Source: Gammaproteobacteria bacterium
Lineage (GTDB): Bacteria > Pseudomonadota > Gammaproteobacteria > S144-34
Direction of reading: 5' to 3'
DNA: 17,791 bases
NCBI GenBank assembly: GCA_015487895.1
Contig: WFOW01000311.1
Coordinates: 1-17,791 of the forward strand
Positions within the stretch are counted from its first letter, which is position 1. Every line of letters begins with the position of its first letter. Made by a program: the position numbers and the translations under genes. A model generated the notes under the pieces. It was not told where the DNA came from, did not search any database, and saw only the letters and a list, made by a program, of their open reading frames with translations. This document shows positions 1-9,000 of this stretch, piece after piece.

Positions 1-1279
1 GCATCTCGCGGGCGGCGGCGAGGAGGGCGAGGCGCGCGACCACGCCGTAGGCGTAGAAGCGGTTCGGCTCGGCGTCGGGCTCGCGCCGGGCATCGGGCGT
101 GTTGCAGCTGCCCGCGAAGGCGAGCGGCTGGAAATGCATCCCGGGGGCGTTGAGGTTCTCGGTCGGCCCGCGCTCGGTGTGCACGCGGTAGAAGCCGCCG
201 ACGACGTAATGGTCGATCATGTAGACCACGGGCTCGGCCACCGACCCGTCCTCCCAGGTCTCGAAGGTGTAGACCCCCTCCTGCAGCAGCACGCGCCGCA
301 CGGCGCGCCCGCCCTTGGTGGTCGCCATGCGGGTGCGCTGGCGGCGGCTGAGGCCGCGCACCTCCTCGGGGCTGCGGGCCGCCATCACCGCCATGCCGTA
401 GGTCCCGGCGTCGGCCTTGATGACGACGAAGGGCTCGCGGTCGACGCCGTGCTCGGCGTACTTGGCCCGGATCGCCTCGAGGAGCTGGGCGACGTTGCGC
501 TCCAGGCAGGCCTCGCCCTCGCGACGCAGGAAGTCGATCTCGCCGCAGTTGCGGTGGAGCGGCTCGATGAGCCAGGGGTCGATGTCGATGAGGGCGGAGA
601 ACTCCTCGGCCACGCGGTGGTAGTGCTCGAAGTGACGGAACTTGGAGCGATCCGCCCAGCCCATCCACAGCGGTGGCGCCACCGGCTGCTCGATGCCCTC
701 GAGGATGGCGGGCCGCCCGCCGGCGAGGTCGTTGTTGAGCAGGACCATGCACGGATCGAAGCCGTCGACGCGCACGCGCCGCCCCTTGCGCCGCAGCGGC
801 TCGAGCAGCACGCGCCGCCCGGAGGGCAGCTCGACGGGGCGAGGCGCTCCGAGACCCTCGATGAGCGAGCCGATGCGCACCTCGTAGCCCGCCTGTGCGA
901 CGATCTCGGCCAGCGTGGCGAGGCTCTCGAGGTAGTGGAGGTTGCGCGTGTGGCTCTCGGGCACGATCAGCACGCGGGTGGCGGTGGGGCAGAGCCGCTC
1001 GATGGCCGTCTGCATGGCCTGCACGCACAGCGGCAGGAAGGCCGGATTGAGGTTGTTGAAGCCCGCCGGAAAGAGGTTGGTGTCCACCGGCGCGAGCTTG
1101 AAGCCCGCGTTGCGCAGGTCGACCGATGCGTAGATCGGGGCCGGTGTGGCGAGCCACTGGCGCCGCAGCCAGGACTCGATCGCGCTCTGGCGCTCGAGCA
1201 GATGCGATTCCAGCGTCAGCAGCGGGCCGGTGAGCGCTGTCGTCAGATGCGGGACGGTCTGCAGGCTGTGGACGGCCAT
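1..1279 (-). CDS. gshA: Glutamate-cysteine ligase (Acidithiobacillus-type GshA), 3' end cut by window edge
   Basis: This enzyme catalyses the ATP-dependent joining of L-glutamate and L-cysteine to gamma-glutamylcysteine, the first step of cytoplasmic glutathione synthesis. The minus strand stays open from the ATG at 1279 to the left edge (426 codons), with no stop seen. The protein begins MAVHSLQTVPHL and carries a KADAGTYGMAVM segment with its Lys near residue 288, plus conserved stretches such as SCNTPDA near the C-terminus. I recognise these as the family first defined in Acidithiobacillus ferrooxidans, which is distinct from E. coli GshA. Family members are about 430 residues, so only a few codons should be missing. 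A GGAG lies about 10 nt upstream of the ATG and supports this start. The gene is divergent from pilG. The identification comes from remembered family resemblance, not an alignment; the coding strand is clear. Confidence 0.87.
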   Translation of the reverse strand, partial: MAVHSLQTVPHLTTALTGPLLTLESHLLERQSAIESWLRRQWLATPAPIYASVDLRNAGFKLAPVDTNLFPAGFNNLNPAFLPLCVQAMQTAIERLCPTATRVLIVPESHTRNLHYLESLATLAEIVAQAGYEVRIGSLIEGLGAPRPVELPSGRRVLLEPLRRKGRRVRVDGFDPCMVLLNNDLAGGRPAILEGIEQPVAPPLWMGWADRSKFRHFEHYHRVAEEFSALIDIDPWLIEPLHRNCGEIDFLRREGEACLERNVAQLLEAIRAKYAEHGVDREPFVVIKADAGTYGMAVMAARSPEEVRGLSRRQRTRMATTKGGRAVRRVLLQEGVYTFETWEDGSVAEPVVYMIDHYVVGGFYRVHTERGPTENLNAPGMHFQPLAFAGSCNTPDARREPDAEPNRFYAYGVVARLALLAAAREM

Positions 1280-1406
1280 GTCTGCGCGGCTCCGGGCGCG
1301 GGATGCGCCGGCGGTGTCAAAATCCCGACGAGCGCGGTCGGCGGGCGCTGCATCGCGGACGATGCCCCATAAAATGGTACCCTAGGCGCCGAGACGGCGC
1401 AGGCCG

Positions 1407-1457
1407 CCTCCTCCGGGCGTGCCAGGCATGGGTCGCCTGGCTACGGGCTGGAGGAGG
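1407..1457. repeat. Nested inverted repeat between gshA and pilG
   Basis: CCTCCTCC (1407-1414) is complementary to GGAGGAGG (1450-1457). Inside these lie GCCAGGC (1421-1427) and GCCTGGC (1435-1441), a perfect 7-bp inverted repeat with a 7-nt loop. The combined stem has 15 pairs with one asymmetric internal loop. It lies within the 293-bp divergent spacer that must hold the gshA and pilG promoters. It is not followed directly by a T-run on either strand, so it does not look like an intrinsic terminator. It could be an operator or a leader-RNA structure. I saw no convincing sigma70 promoter in the spacer; the AT-richest patches are about 1370-1384 and 1479-1512. Confidence 0.6.
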
Positions 1458-1560
1458 AAGCGCGGGTTGCGGGGGCGGTTTTATGGAAGCGCTTAACTCG
1501 TTGTGCTAAACATTGGCGGTACAGGGCTTTTCCACGGAATCCAGCATCAGCATCAGCCCG

Positions 1561-1572
1561 GGAGCGGGGAGG
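1561..1572 (+). promoter_or_regulatory. Ribosome binding site deciding the pilG start
   Basis: GGAG at 1561-1564 lies 8 nt before the ATG at 1573. It argues against the upstream TTG at 1513, which would add 20 residues with no similarity to known PilG proteins. Confidence 0.7.
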
Positions 1573-2004
1573 ATGGCCACGCAGGAGAACCCGGTGGGGG
1601 AGGAGACGACCAGGGGCGAGGGGCTCAACGGCCTCAAGGTCATGGTCATCGACGACAGCAAGACCATCCGCCGCACGGCGGAGATCCTGCTGAAGAAGGA
1701 GGGGTGCGAGGTCGTCACCGCGACCGACGGCTTCGAGGCCCTCGCCAAGATCGCCGAGCACCGGCCCGACATCATCTTCGTCGACATCATGATGCCGCGG
1801 CTGGACGGCTACCAGACCTGCGCGCTCATCAAGCGCAACCGGGTGTTCCGGCACACGCCCGTCATCATGCTTTCGAGCAAGGATGGGCTGTTCGACCGGG
1901 CCAAGGGGCGCATCGTCGGATCGGAGCAGTACCTGACCAAGCCCTTCACGAAGGAGGAGCTGCTCGGGGCGATTCGCCGTCAGGTCCAAGCCGGGGGCAA
2001 GTGA
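1573..2004 (+). CDS. pilG: Twitching motility response regulator PilG
   Basis: A 143-residue single-domain CheY-like receiver that should take phosphate from the ChpA kinase. In Pseudomonas it promotes pilus extension and cAMP signalling. The acidic pair is D27-D28 (in VMVIDDSKTIRRTAE), the phosphoacceptor is D71 (in IIFVDIMMPRLDGYQ), and the conserved lysine is K123 (in YLTKPF). The segments YQTCALIK and VIMLSSKDGLFD match P. aeruginosa PilG almost word for word. The first 18 residues or so are a variable extension before the receiver fold. It is the first gene of the pil-chp operon and ends in tandem stops (TGA TAG). No DNA-binding output domain is present, so it acts by protein contacts. 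Confidence 0.95.
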   Translation: MATQENPVGEETTRGEGLNGLKVMVIDDSKTIRRTAEILLKKEGCEVVTATDGFEALAKIAEHRPDIIFVDIMMPRLDGYQTCALIKRNRVFRHTPVIMLSSKDGLFDRAKGRIVGSEQYLTKPFTKEELLGAIRRQVQAGGK

Positions 2005-2006
2005 TA

Positions 2007-2051
2007 GGGGCGCCGGCCCCTGCCTGCAGGCCGTGGCGGGGCCGCGCGGCC
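2007..2051. repeat. Cluster of three GC-rich palindromes between pilG and pilH
   Basis: Just past the pilG stop are GGGGC-gccg-GCCCC (2007-2020), the 10-bp palindrome GCCTGCAGGC (2022-2031) and the 12-bp palindrome GGCCGCGCGGCC (2040-2051). They fill half of the 97-nt gap before pilH. No T-run follows, so a classical terminator is unlikely. RNA folding that affects stability or the relative expression of pilG and pilH is possible. High GC makes short palindromes common, so this is weak evidence of function. Confidence 0.45.
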
Positions 2052-2101
2052 GGGGAGCGCACGGGCGAACGAACGCAGGCACAGTGGAGGGAGTCTCGCA
2101 C

Positions 2102-2467
2102 ATGGCTCGCATCCTGATCGTGGACGATTCACCGACCGAGGTGCACGTCCTCAAGACCATGCTGCAGAAGAACGGCTTCGACACCTTGGAGGCCACGAGC
2201 GGCGAGGAGGGCATCGAGAAGGCCCGCACCGAGCGCCCGGACCTGATCCTGATGGACATCGTCATGCCGGGGCTCAACGGCTTCCAGGCCACACGCCAGC
2301 TCACGCGCGATCCGGACACGGCCTCGATCCCGGTCATCATCGTCACCACCAAGGACCAGGAGACCGACCGTATCTGGGGGCTGCGTCAGGGCGCGAAGGA
2401 CTACATCACCAAGCCCGTGGAGGAGAAGGACCTCGTGGCCAAGATCAAGGCCGTGCTGGCGGCCTGA
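2102..2467 (+). CDS. pilH: Twitching motility response regulator PilH
   Basis: A 121-residue stand-alone receiver, the same length as P. aeruginosa PilH. It is the second CheY-like output of the Pil-Chp system, in Pseudomonas linked to pilus retraction or to acting as a phosphate sink that limits PilG output. The acidic pair is D8-D9 (in MARILIVDDSPTE), the phosphoacceptor is D52 (in LILMDIVMPGLNGFQATRQL) and the lysine is K104 (in YITKPVEE). VTTKDQETDR is typical of PilH. A strong GGAGGGAG lies shortly before the ATG. pilI starts 18 nt after the stop. Confidence 0.96.
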   Translation: MARILIVDDSPTEVHVLKTMLQKNGFDTLEATSGEEGIEKARTERPDLILMDIVMPGLNGFQATRQLTRDPDTASIPVIIVTTKDQETDRIWGLRQGAKDYITKPVEEKDLVAKIKAVLAA

Positions 2468-2485
2468 GCGCGGGCGGGAGGCCAG

Positions 2486-3016
2486 GTGCGCGACCCGGTG
2501 GAGCTGCTGGCGGCGGTCGAGCGGCGGGCGCGGGCCCGCGCACGGCCGCTGCCGCGCCAGGAGGCGGCGCGCGAGCTGTGGCCCGGGATCACCTTCCGCG
2601 TGGGCCAGCGCCGGCTGGTCGCGCCCCTGACGGAGGTCGCCGAGATCCTCTACTACCCGCCGCTGACGCGCGTGCCGGGGGCCAAGCCCTGGGTGTGCGG
2701 CATCGCCAATGTGCGCGGCAACCTGCTGCCCGTGATGGACCTCAAGGGCTATCTCTACGGCGAGCACACGCCCACGCATCGGCGCTCGCGCGTGCTGGTG
2801 GTGCGCCATCGCGGCCTCGCGGCGGGGCTGCTGGTGGACGAGGTCATGGGCCTCAGGCACTTCGACGAGGCCGACCGCCTCGCCGAGGTGCCGGAGGCCG
2901 ACGAGACGCTGCGGCCCTACCTGCGTCGCGGCTACCGGGACGAGGATGGGGCCTGGCCCGTGTTCAGCATGTTCCGCCTGGCGGAAAGCCCGCTGTTCCT
3001 GCAGGCGGCTCGCTGA
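2486..3016 (+). CDS. pilI: CheW-like coupling protein PilI
   Basis: A 176-residue CheW-domain protein expected to couple the PilJ receptor to the ChpA kinase in the polar cytoplasmic array. The CheW fold runs from about residue 32 (TFRVGQRRLVAPLTEVAEIL) to the C-terminus. It includes WVCGIANVRGNLLPVMDLKGYL, the typical CheW strand-turn segment, and GLLVDEVMGLRHF. P. aeruginosa PilI is about the same length. The start is GTG at 2486, supported by GGGAG at 2476-2480 with 5-nt spacing. The first 30 residues or so are an Arg-rich N-terminal helix preceding the fold. A 98-nt gap with a stem-loop separates it from pilJ. Confidence 0.93.
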   Translation: MRDPVELLAAVERRARARARPLPRQEAARELWPGITFRVGQRRLVAPLTEVAEILYYPPLTRVPGAKPWVCGIANVRGNLLPVMDLKGYLYGEHTPTHRRSRVLVVRHRGLAAGLLVDEVMGLRHFDEADRLAEVPEADETLRPYLRRGYRDEDGAWPVFSMFRLAESPLFLQAAR

Positions 3017-3059
3017 GGTGGGGGTTAGGAGGGAGCGCTCGAGCGAGCGGAGCACGAGA

Positions 3060-3096
3060 GGCGGGCCGTCCCGGACCGTGCACCGGGAGGTCCGCC
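3060..3096 (+). other. Strong stem-loop between pilI and pilJ
   Basis: GGCGGGCC (3060-3067) pairs with GGTCCGCC (3089-3096), with one G-U pair. Inside, CCCGG (3070-3074) pairs with CCGGG (3083-3087) around an 8-nt loop. This gives 13 pairs ending 18 nt before the pilJ ATG. No T-run follows. A smaller palindrome, CGCTCGAGCG, lies just upstream at 3036-3045. Plausible roles are an mRNA processing or stability element that sets pilJ expression apart from pilGHI. Confidence 0.5.
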
Positions 3097-3114
3097 TGAC
3101 GGGGGAATGAAGCG

Positions 3115-5142
3115 ATGAGCACACCGAAGCACGTACTGGCCCAGATCGGAGCCAACCGCAGGATCCTGTGGCTCGGCGGCCTGTCCGTTGCCCTCGTGGT
3201 GGCGATGGCCGCGGTGTTCATCTACGTGGCGATCACCGGCGCCTATGACCGCCAGTACATCGGCATCGCCGGCGAGCAGCGCGTGCTGTCGCAGAACATC
3301 GCCAAGTACGCCCTTCAGGCTGCGACCGGCACCGAGCCTGCCTTCGACCGGCTCGCCCGGGCACGCGACGCCTTCGAGCGCAACCTCAAGGTGCTCGAGG
3401 AGGGCGACGCCGAGCGCGGGCTGCCTCCCGTGCCCGACACCGCCGCCTCCGCGCTCGCCAAGATGCGCAAGGAGTGGAACGGCTATCGCGCCAACGTCGA
3501 CGGGGTCATCAAGGGCAAGGCCGCCATCCTCGAGATCCGCGAGTTCATCTCCACCATCAACGAGCTCATGCCGCAGCTGCTGGCCGTCTCGGACGAGGTC
3601 GTGACGCTGCTGGTCGAGAAGGGCGCCGACCGCGAGCAGATCTACGTCGCCGCCCGCCAGCTCATGCTCACCCAGCGCATCGAGAACAACGTCAACAAGG
3701 TGATCGCCGGCGGCGAGGGCGCGGCCATGGCCGCCGACCGCTTCGGGCGCGACGCCGCCCTCTTCGGGCGTGTGCTCGAGGGCATGATCAAGGGCGATCC
3801 CGCTCTCAACATCAAGGCGGTGCGCGATCCGGAGGTCATCGACAAGCTGCGTGAGGTGTCGATGCTCTTCACCACGGTGAGCCACCATGTCGGCGCCATC
3901 CTCGAGCGCTCGCCCGAGCTGTTCGAGGTGCAGGAGGCGGCCGGCACGATCTCGGCCGAGAGCGACCACCTGCTCGAGACCGCCGGCGCGCTGCTCGCCG
4001 CCCTCAGCGAGGCGGCCGAGGCGCGGCCGGTCAAGGTGTGGTACGGCTACGTGCTGCTGGCGCTCGCCATCCTGGCGCTGGCCTTGGTGGGCTGGGAGTT
4101 CCTGCAGGACGCGCGCCGGCGCCAGCGCATCGCCGAGGAGCAGAACAAGCGCAACCAGGAGGCGATCCTGCGGCTGCTCGACGAGATCAGCAACCTCGCC
4201 GAGGGCGACCTGACCGTGCGCGCGACGGTGACCGAGGACATCACGGGCGCCATCGCCGACTCCATCAACTATGCCATCGACGCCCTGCGCAGCCTGGTGG
4301 CGACCATCAACGAGACCTCCGTGCAGGTCTCCTCGGCGGCGCAGGAGACGCAGGCGACCGCCATGCACCTGGCCGAGGCCTCGGACCACCAGGCGCAGCA
4401 GATCACGGCGGCGAGCGCCGCCATCAACGAGATGGCGGTCTCGATCGACCAGGTGTCCAAGAACGCCCAGGAGTCCACCGAGACCGCGCAGAAGTCGGTG
4501 GAGGTCGCCCACAAGGGTGCCGAGACGGTGCGCCGCACCATCAGCGGCATGGAGTCCATCCGCGAGCAGATCCAGGAGACCTCCAAGCGCATCAAGCGCC
4601 TCGGTGAGAGCTCGCAGGAGATCGGCGACATCGTCGAGCTCATCAACGACATCGCCGACCAGACCAATATCCTCGCCCTCAACGCCGCCATCCAGGCGGC
4701 CATGGCGGGCGAGGCCGGCCGCGGCTTCGCGGTGGTGGCCGACGAGGTGCAGCGCCTCGCCGAGCGCTCGGCCAACGCCACGAAGCAGATCGAGGCCCTG
4801 GTCAAGGCCATCCAGACCGACACCAACGAGGCCGTGATCTCGATGGAGCAGACCACGGCCAACGTGGTCAGCGGCGCCAAGCTGGCCGAGGAGGCGGGCG
4901 AGGCCCTCACCGAGATCGAGGACATGTCCAAGCACATCGCCGAGCTCATCCAGAGCATCTCGGACTCGGTGCGCCAGCAGGCCTCGGCGGCGGCCAACAT
5001 CTCGGACACCATGAACGTGATCCAGGAGATCACCACGCAGACCTCGGCCGGCACGAACGAGGTGGCCTCCTCGATCGGCAACCTCGCGGAGCTGGCGACG
5101 GAGCTGCGCAAGTCGGTGGCCGGCTTCCGCCTGCCGGAGTAG
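3115..5142 (+). CDS. pilJ: Type IV pilus methyl-accepting chemoreceptor PilJ
   Basis: A 675-residue inner-membrane chemoreceptor (P. aeruginosa PilJ is 682) that feeds ChpA; in Pseudomonas it senses surface contact through retracted pili. Transmembrane helix 1 is about residues 17-41. The periplasmic part (42-305) contains two PilJ-type four-helix repeats, marked by GEQRVLSQNIAKYAL (about 53) and RQLMLTQRIENNVNKV (about 181). Transmembrane helix 2 is about 309-330 (WYGYVLLALAILALALVGW). A HAMP linker follows (about 331-385). The cytoplasmic signalling coiled coil runs to about 650, with its hairpin tip near residues 520-545 (AMAGEAGRGFAVVADEVQ). The tip keeps the PilJ-specific AAIQAAMAGE where many chemoreceptors read AAIEAARAGE. 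There is no C-terminal CheR-binding pentapeptide; it ends GFRLPE. pilK follows after 14 nt. Confidence 0.96.
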   Translation: MSTPKHVLAQIGANRRILWLGGLSVALVVAMAAVFIYVAITGAYDRQYIGIAGEQRVLSQNIAKYALQAATGTEPAFDRLARARDAFERNLKVLEEGDAERGLPPVPDTAASALAKMRKEWNGYRANVDGVIKGKAAILEIREFISTINELMPQLLAVSDEVVTLLVEKGADREQIYVAARQLMLTQRIENNVNKVIAGGEGAAMAADRFGRDAALFGRVLEGMIKGDPALNIKAVRDPEVIDKLREVSMLFTTVSHHVGAILERSPELFEVQEAAGTISAESDHLLETAGALLAALSEAAEARPVKVWYGYVLLALAILALALVGWEFLQDARRRQRIAEEQNKRNQEAILRLLDEISNLAEGDLTVRATVTEDITGAIADSINYAIDALRSLVATINETSVQVSSAAQETQATAMHLAEASDHQAQQITAASAAINEMAVSIDQVSKNAQESTETAQKSVEVAHKGAETVRRTISGMESIREQIQETSKRIKRLGESSQEIGDIVELINDIADQTNILALNAAIQAAMAGEAGRGFAVVADEVQRLAERSANATKQIEALVKAIQTDTNEAVISMEQTTANVVSGAKLAEEAGEALTEIEDMSKHIAELIQSISDSVRQQASAAANISDTMNVIQEITTQTSAGTNEVASSIGNLAELATELRKSVAGFRLPE

Positions 5143-5156
5143 GCCCGGAGGGCTGA

Positions 5157-6068
5157 ATGGCGCGCGCGGGCAGCGAGGTGCGCAGCGGCGGCTGGCGCGG
5201 GCTCGCGCCGCCGCCGCCCATGAGCGAGGCGCAGTTCGAGCGCTGGGTGGAGCTCGTGCGCCGGCGCACCGGGATGCGGCTCGCGCCCGAGCGCAAGTCC
5301 TTCCTGGTCACCAGCCTCGCCGCGCGCATGCGCGAGCTGGGCTGCGAGGACTACGACGCCTACTACGCGCTGCTCACCGAGGGCCCGCGCGGCGCGGTGG
5401 AATGGGCGCTCCTCGTCGACCGGCTGACGGTGCACGAGACGCGCTTCTTCCGTCACCGTCCCTCCTTCGCCCTCATCCGCGAGCGTCTGCTGCCGCAGGC
5501 GCCCGTGCCCGAGGCCCTGCAGCCCTACCGGCTGCAGGTCTGGAGCATCGGCTGCGCCACGGGGGAGGAGGCCTACAGCCTCGCCATCGCCATCGACGAG
5601 CACCTGAGCCGCCTCGGGGGACGCTACTATTTCGGCATCACCGCCACCGACATCAGCCTCTCGGCGCTGGCGACCGCGCGCCGCGGCCGCTACCCCGGCA
5701 AGCGTCTCGACCGCGTCAGCCCCGATCAGCGCGCGCGCTACTTCCGGCGTGTGGCGCCCGACACCTGGGAGGTGGTGCCGGAGCTGCGCAAGCGCGTGTG
5801 CTTCGCGCAGCTCAACGTGCTCGAGCTCGCGCGCGCGCCGCTCGCGCCCATGGACCTGATCTTCTGCCAGAACGTGCTGATCTACTTCGACCGTGCGCAG
5901 CGCGAGGCGGTGCTGGCCGAGGTCGTGCGCCGCCTGGCCCCGGGCGGCATGCTGGTGCTCGGCCCCGGCGAGCTCGTCGGCTGGCGCCACCCCGAGCTCG
6001 AGCGCGTGCACTATCCCGACACCCTCGCCTTCCGGCGCGTGGCGCGCGCCGGTGGAGGTGCGGCATGA
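5157..6068 (+). CDS. pilK: CheR-type receptor methyltransferase PilK
   Basis: A 303-residue SAM-dependent methyltransferase expected to methylate glutamates on PilJ for adaptation. The N-terminal CheR helical domain covers about residues 22-100 (FERWVELVRRRTGM, VHETRFFRH). The Rossmann SAM-binding domain has VWSIGCATGEEAYSLAIAI from residue 128 and FCQNVLIYFD at 236-245, a CheR hallmark. The ATG at 5157 is preceded by GGAGGG with 4-nt spacing. The in-frame ATG at 5220 (MSEAQF) has no Shine-Dalgarno sequence, so I prefer the first start, although the 21 extra residues are low-complexity. Its TGA overlaps the chpA ATG by 4 nt (ATGA), which suggests translational coupling. Confidence 0.94.
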   Translation: MARAGSEVRSGGWRGLAPPPPMSEAQFERWVELVRRRTGMRLAPERKSFLVTSLAARMRELGCEDYDAYYALLTEGPRGAVEWALLVDRLTVHETRFFRHRPSFALIRERLLPQAPVPEALQPYRLQVWSIGCATGEEAYSLAIAIDEHLSRLGGRYYFGITATDISLSALATARRGRYPGKRLDRVSPDQRARYFRRVAPDTWEVVPELRKRVCFAQLNVLELARAPLAPMDLIFCQNVLIYFDRAQREAVLAEVVRRLAPGGMLVLGPGELVGWRHPELERVHYPDTLAFRRVARAGGGAA

Positions 6069-9000
6069 GCTTCGGCGAGGGCGTGGATCCGGGCGCCCTC
6101 GGCTGGGTGCGCGCCGAGCTGGAGGAGACCCTCAAGCAGGCGCGCCAGGCCCTCGAGGCCTATGTCGAGGATCCCGCCGACACGGCGCAGCTCCAGTTCT
6201 GCGCGAGCTACCTCCACCAGGTGCGCGGCACGCTCCAGATGCTGGAGCTCTACGGCGCCGCCATGCTGGCCGAGGAGATGGAGCGGGTCGTCCAGGCGCT
6301 GCTCGAGGATCGGGTGGGGCAGCGCGAGGACGCCTACGAGGTGCTGATGCGCGCGCTGCTCCAGCTCCCGGACTATCTCGAGCGGCTGCAGGCGGGCGGG
6401 CGCGACCTGCCGGTGGTGCTGCTGCCGATCCTCAACGACCTGCGCGCCACGCGCGGCGAGAACCTGCTCTCGGAGAACGCGCTCTTCAATCCCGACCTGA
6501 GCGTCGAGGTGCCGGTGGAGCCGGCGGCGCCGGCACCGTTGCCGGCACCGGAGCTCGCGCCGCGCGCGCGCAGCCTGCGGCACATGCTCCAGCGCGGCCT
6601 GCTCGCCTGGTACCGCGGCCAGGACGGCGCTGCGGGCCTGGAGCTGATGGAGCGCGCCCTCGAGGGGCTGCAGGCCGCCTGTCGCCCGGGCAACGCCACG
6701 CGCCTGTGGTGGGCGGCGCGCGGGGTCGTCGAGGCGCTGCGCGACGGCGGGCTCGAGACCAACGTCTCGCTCAAGCTGCTGCTCGGCCAGCTCGACCGGC
6801 AGGTGCGCCGCATCATCGAGCACGGCCAGGATGCCCTCGAGGCCGAGCCGCCGGTCGAGCTCCTCAAGAACCTGCTCTACTACGTGGCGCGTGCGAGCTC
6901 GCGCGGCCCGCTGGTGAGCGCCATCCAGGAGGCCTTCCGCCTCGGCGAGCTGCTGCCGGACGAGGAGGAGCTCGAGGCCGCGCGCGAGGCGCTGTCGGGC
7001 CACAACCGCCAGCTCCTCGAGACCGTCGCGGCCGCCATTCGCGAGGACCTCGGCCAGGTCAAGGACGCGCTCGACCTCATCGGCCGCACCGGCAGGGCGA
7101 GCGAGCAGGCGCTCTCGGACATGGCCGAGGTCCTGCGCCGCGTATCCGACACCCTGGCGATGCTGGGGCTCGGTGCCGCCCGCGAGCAGGTGCAGGCGCA
7201 GATCGAGCGCCTGGAGGCCCTGCGCGAGGAGGGTGGCAGGCCCGATCCGCAGGCGCTGATGGACATGGCCGACGCGCTGCTTCGGGTCGAGACCAGCCTC
7301 GAGGAGGGGCTCGCCGCGCGTGAGACGCGCCCCGCGGGCGCGGAAGAGGAGCGGGCCTCGGCGCCGCTGCCCGAGGGCGAGTTCCGCGCCGTCCAGGCGG
7401 CGGTGGTCCGCGAGGCCACCGCCGACCTGGCCAAGGCCAAGGAGGCCATCGTGGGCTTCATCGAGGCGCCCTGGGACCACGAGCGCCTGACGCACGTGCC
7501 GGCGCTGTTCCGCGAGGTGCGCGGCGGGCTCCTGATGCTGGGCCTGGGGCGCGCGGCCGCCGCGCTGGAGGCGGTGGACCGCTACGTCCGCGAGGACCTG
7601 CTGGAGCGGCGCGTGGTGCCCGAGAAGGAGGCGCTCGATCACCTTGCCGACGCCATCACCGCCGTGGAGTACTACCTGGAGGCGGTCTCCGAGGGCCGCA
7701 CCGACCGCGACCGCATCCTCGCCACCGCCGAGGCGGCGGTCGCCGCGCTCGGTCATCCCGTCGCGCCGGCGGAGGAGGAGGCGGCGGGGGAGGAGGTGCC
7801 CGCCGCCGAGGGCGAGACGCCGGCGGAGGCCGGGGCGGAGCCCGCACAGGCGGGCGAGCCCGCGCCGGCGGACGAGGCCGTCCCGGACGAGGAGACCGCC
7901 GCGCGGGAGGCGGACGAGCCGCCCGCCGTCGAGGAGATCGAGCTCACCGCCCCCGGGGCCGTCGACGAGGCCGGAGAGCCGGTCGCCGGCGAAGGCGAGG
8001 CCGCGGCGGAGCCCGGGGAGGAGGCGGCGTCCGGGGTGGAAGCGGACGATGCCGGGGAGGCGCTGGCCGGGGCCGCCGCGGGTGATGAGGCGGCGGACGA
8101 GGAGGCACCTGCGGACGGGCCCCCGGAGGAGGAGGCGCGGGGCGCCGCGGAAGCGGCCGCGCAGCCCCTCCACGCCCCGGACACCGGCGAGCCGCTGGAG
8201 GTGCTGGCCGGCGAGGTCGAGCCCGACATCCTCGACATCTTCATCGAGGAGGCCGAGGAGGAGCTCGCGACGCTCCGCGAGCTCGTGCCGCGCTGGCGCA
8301 GCAACCCCGATGACCGCGATGCCCTCGTCACGGTGCGACGCGCCTTTCACACCCTCAAGGGCTCGGGACGCCTGGTGGGGGCCCAGGTGGTCGGCGAGTT
8401 CGCCTGGTGCTTCGAGAACATGCTCAACCGCGTGATCGACGGCACCATCGGGACGAGCCCCGCCCTGCTCGACCTGCTCGACGAGGCGCTGGAGGTGCTC
8501 CCCCAGCTCATCGAGCAGCTCCGCGGTGGGCCCGCGCCCCAGGCGGACGTGCAGTCGCTGCTCGACCGTGCCCACCGCCTGGCCAAGGGCGAGGCGGTGG
8601 AGGCAGGCCCGCCGGCCTACGCGCCGGTGGCCGAGGAGGCGGCGGCCACCGTGGTGGAGGAGGGCGCGCAGGCCGCCGCGGCCGCCGAGCCCGCGGCGCC
8701 GGCGATGGATCCCACCCTCTACGAGATCTTCAGCAAGGAGTCGGCCACGCACCTGGCCGCCGTGCAGGATTTCCTCGATGCCTGCGCGGGCGGCGACGAG
8801 GCCGCGTGCAGGCCCACCGACGCGCTGGTGCGCGCCCTGCACACCCTGCACGGCAGCGCGCGCATGGCGGGTGCCGACGCCGTCGCCGAGGTGGCCGGGC
8901 TCGCCGAGCGCTACGTCAAGGCCGTGCAGGCGCGCCAGGTTCCCCTGCCGCCGGAAGGGCGCGAGGCGCTGGCCGAGGCGGCCGGCACCATCGGCCGCAT

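Noticed and set aside
1315..1320. A perfect TTGACA (minus strand) upstream of gshA
   Set aside because: No -10-like hexamer lies 16-18 nt downstream (the region is GCCCGG), so a sigma70 promoter cannot be supported.
134..1372. A 412-codon plus-strand open frame opposite gshA
   Set aside because: It is a shadow of gshA: the minus strand gives conserved GshA sequence, while this frame shows only biased composition.
1513..1531. Possible sigma54 promoter (TTGGCGG...GGCTTTT) before pilG
   Set aside because: The GG and GC elements are 9 nt apart instead of the required 10, and flanking bases match poorly.
1513..1572. Upstream TTG start for pilG
   Set aside because: It would add 20 residues unlike other PilG proteins and lacks a ribosome binding site, whereas the ATG at 1573 has GGAG at good spacing.
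3025..4935. A 636-codon minus-strand open frame opposite pilJ
   Set aside because: Composition artefact; Leu/Gly/Asp/His-rich repeats with no domain, opposite an unmistakable chemoreceptor.
7757..8210. Ala/Glu/Pro-rich stretch of chpA as a possible frameshift or repeat insertion
   Set aside because: The reading frame is continuous into the next Hpt domain and such linkers are normal between ChpA modules.
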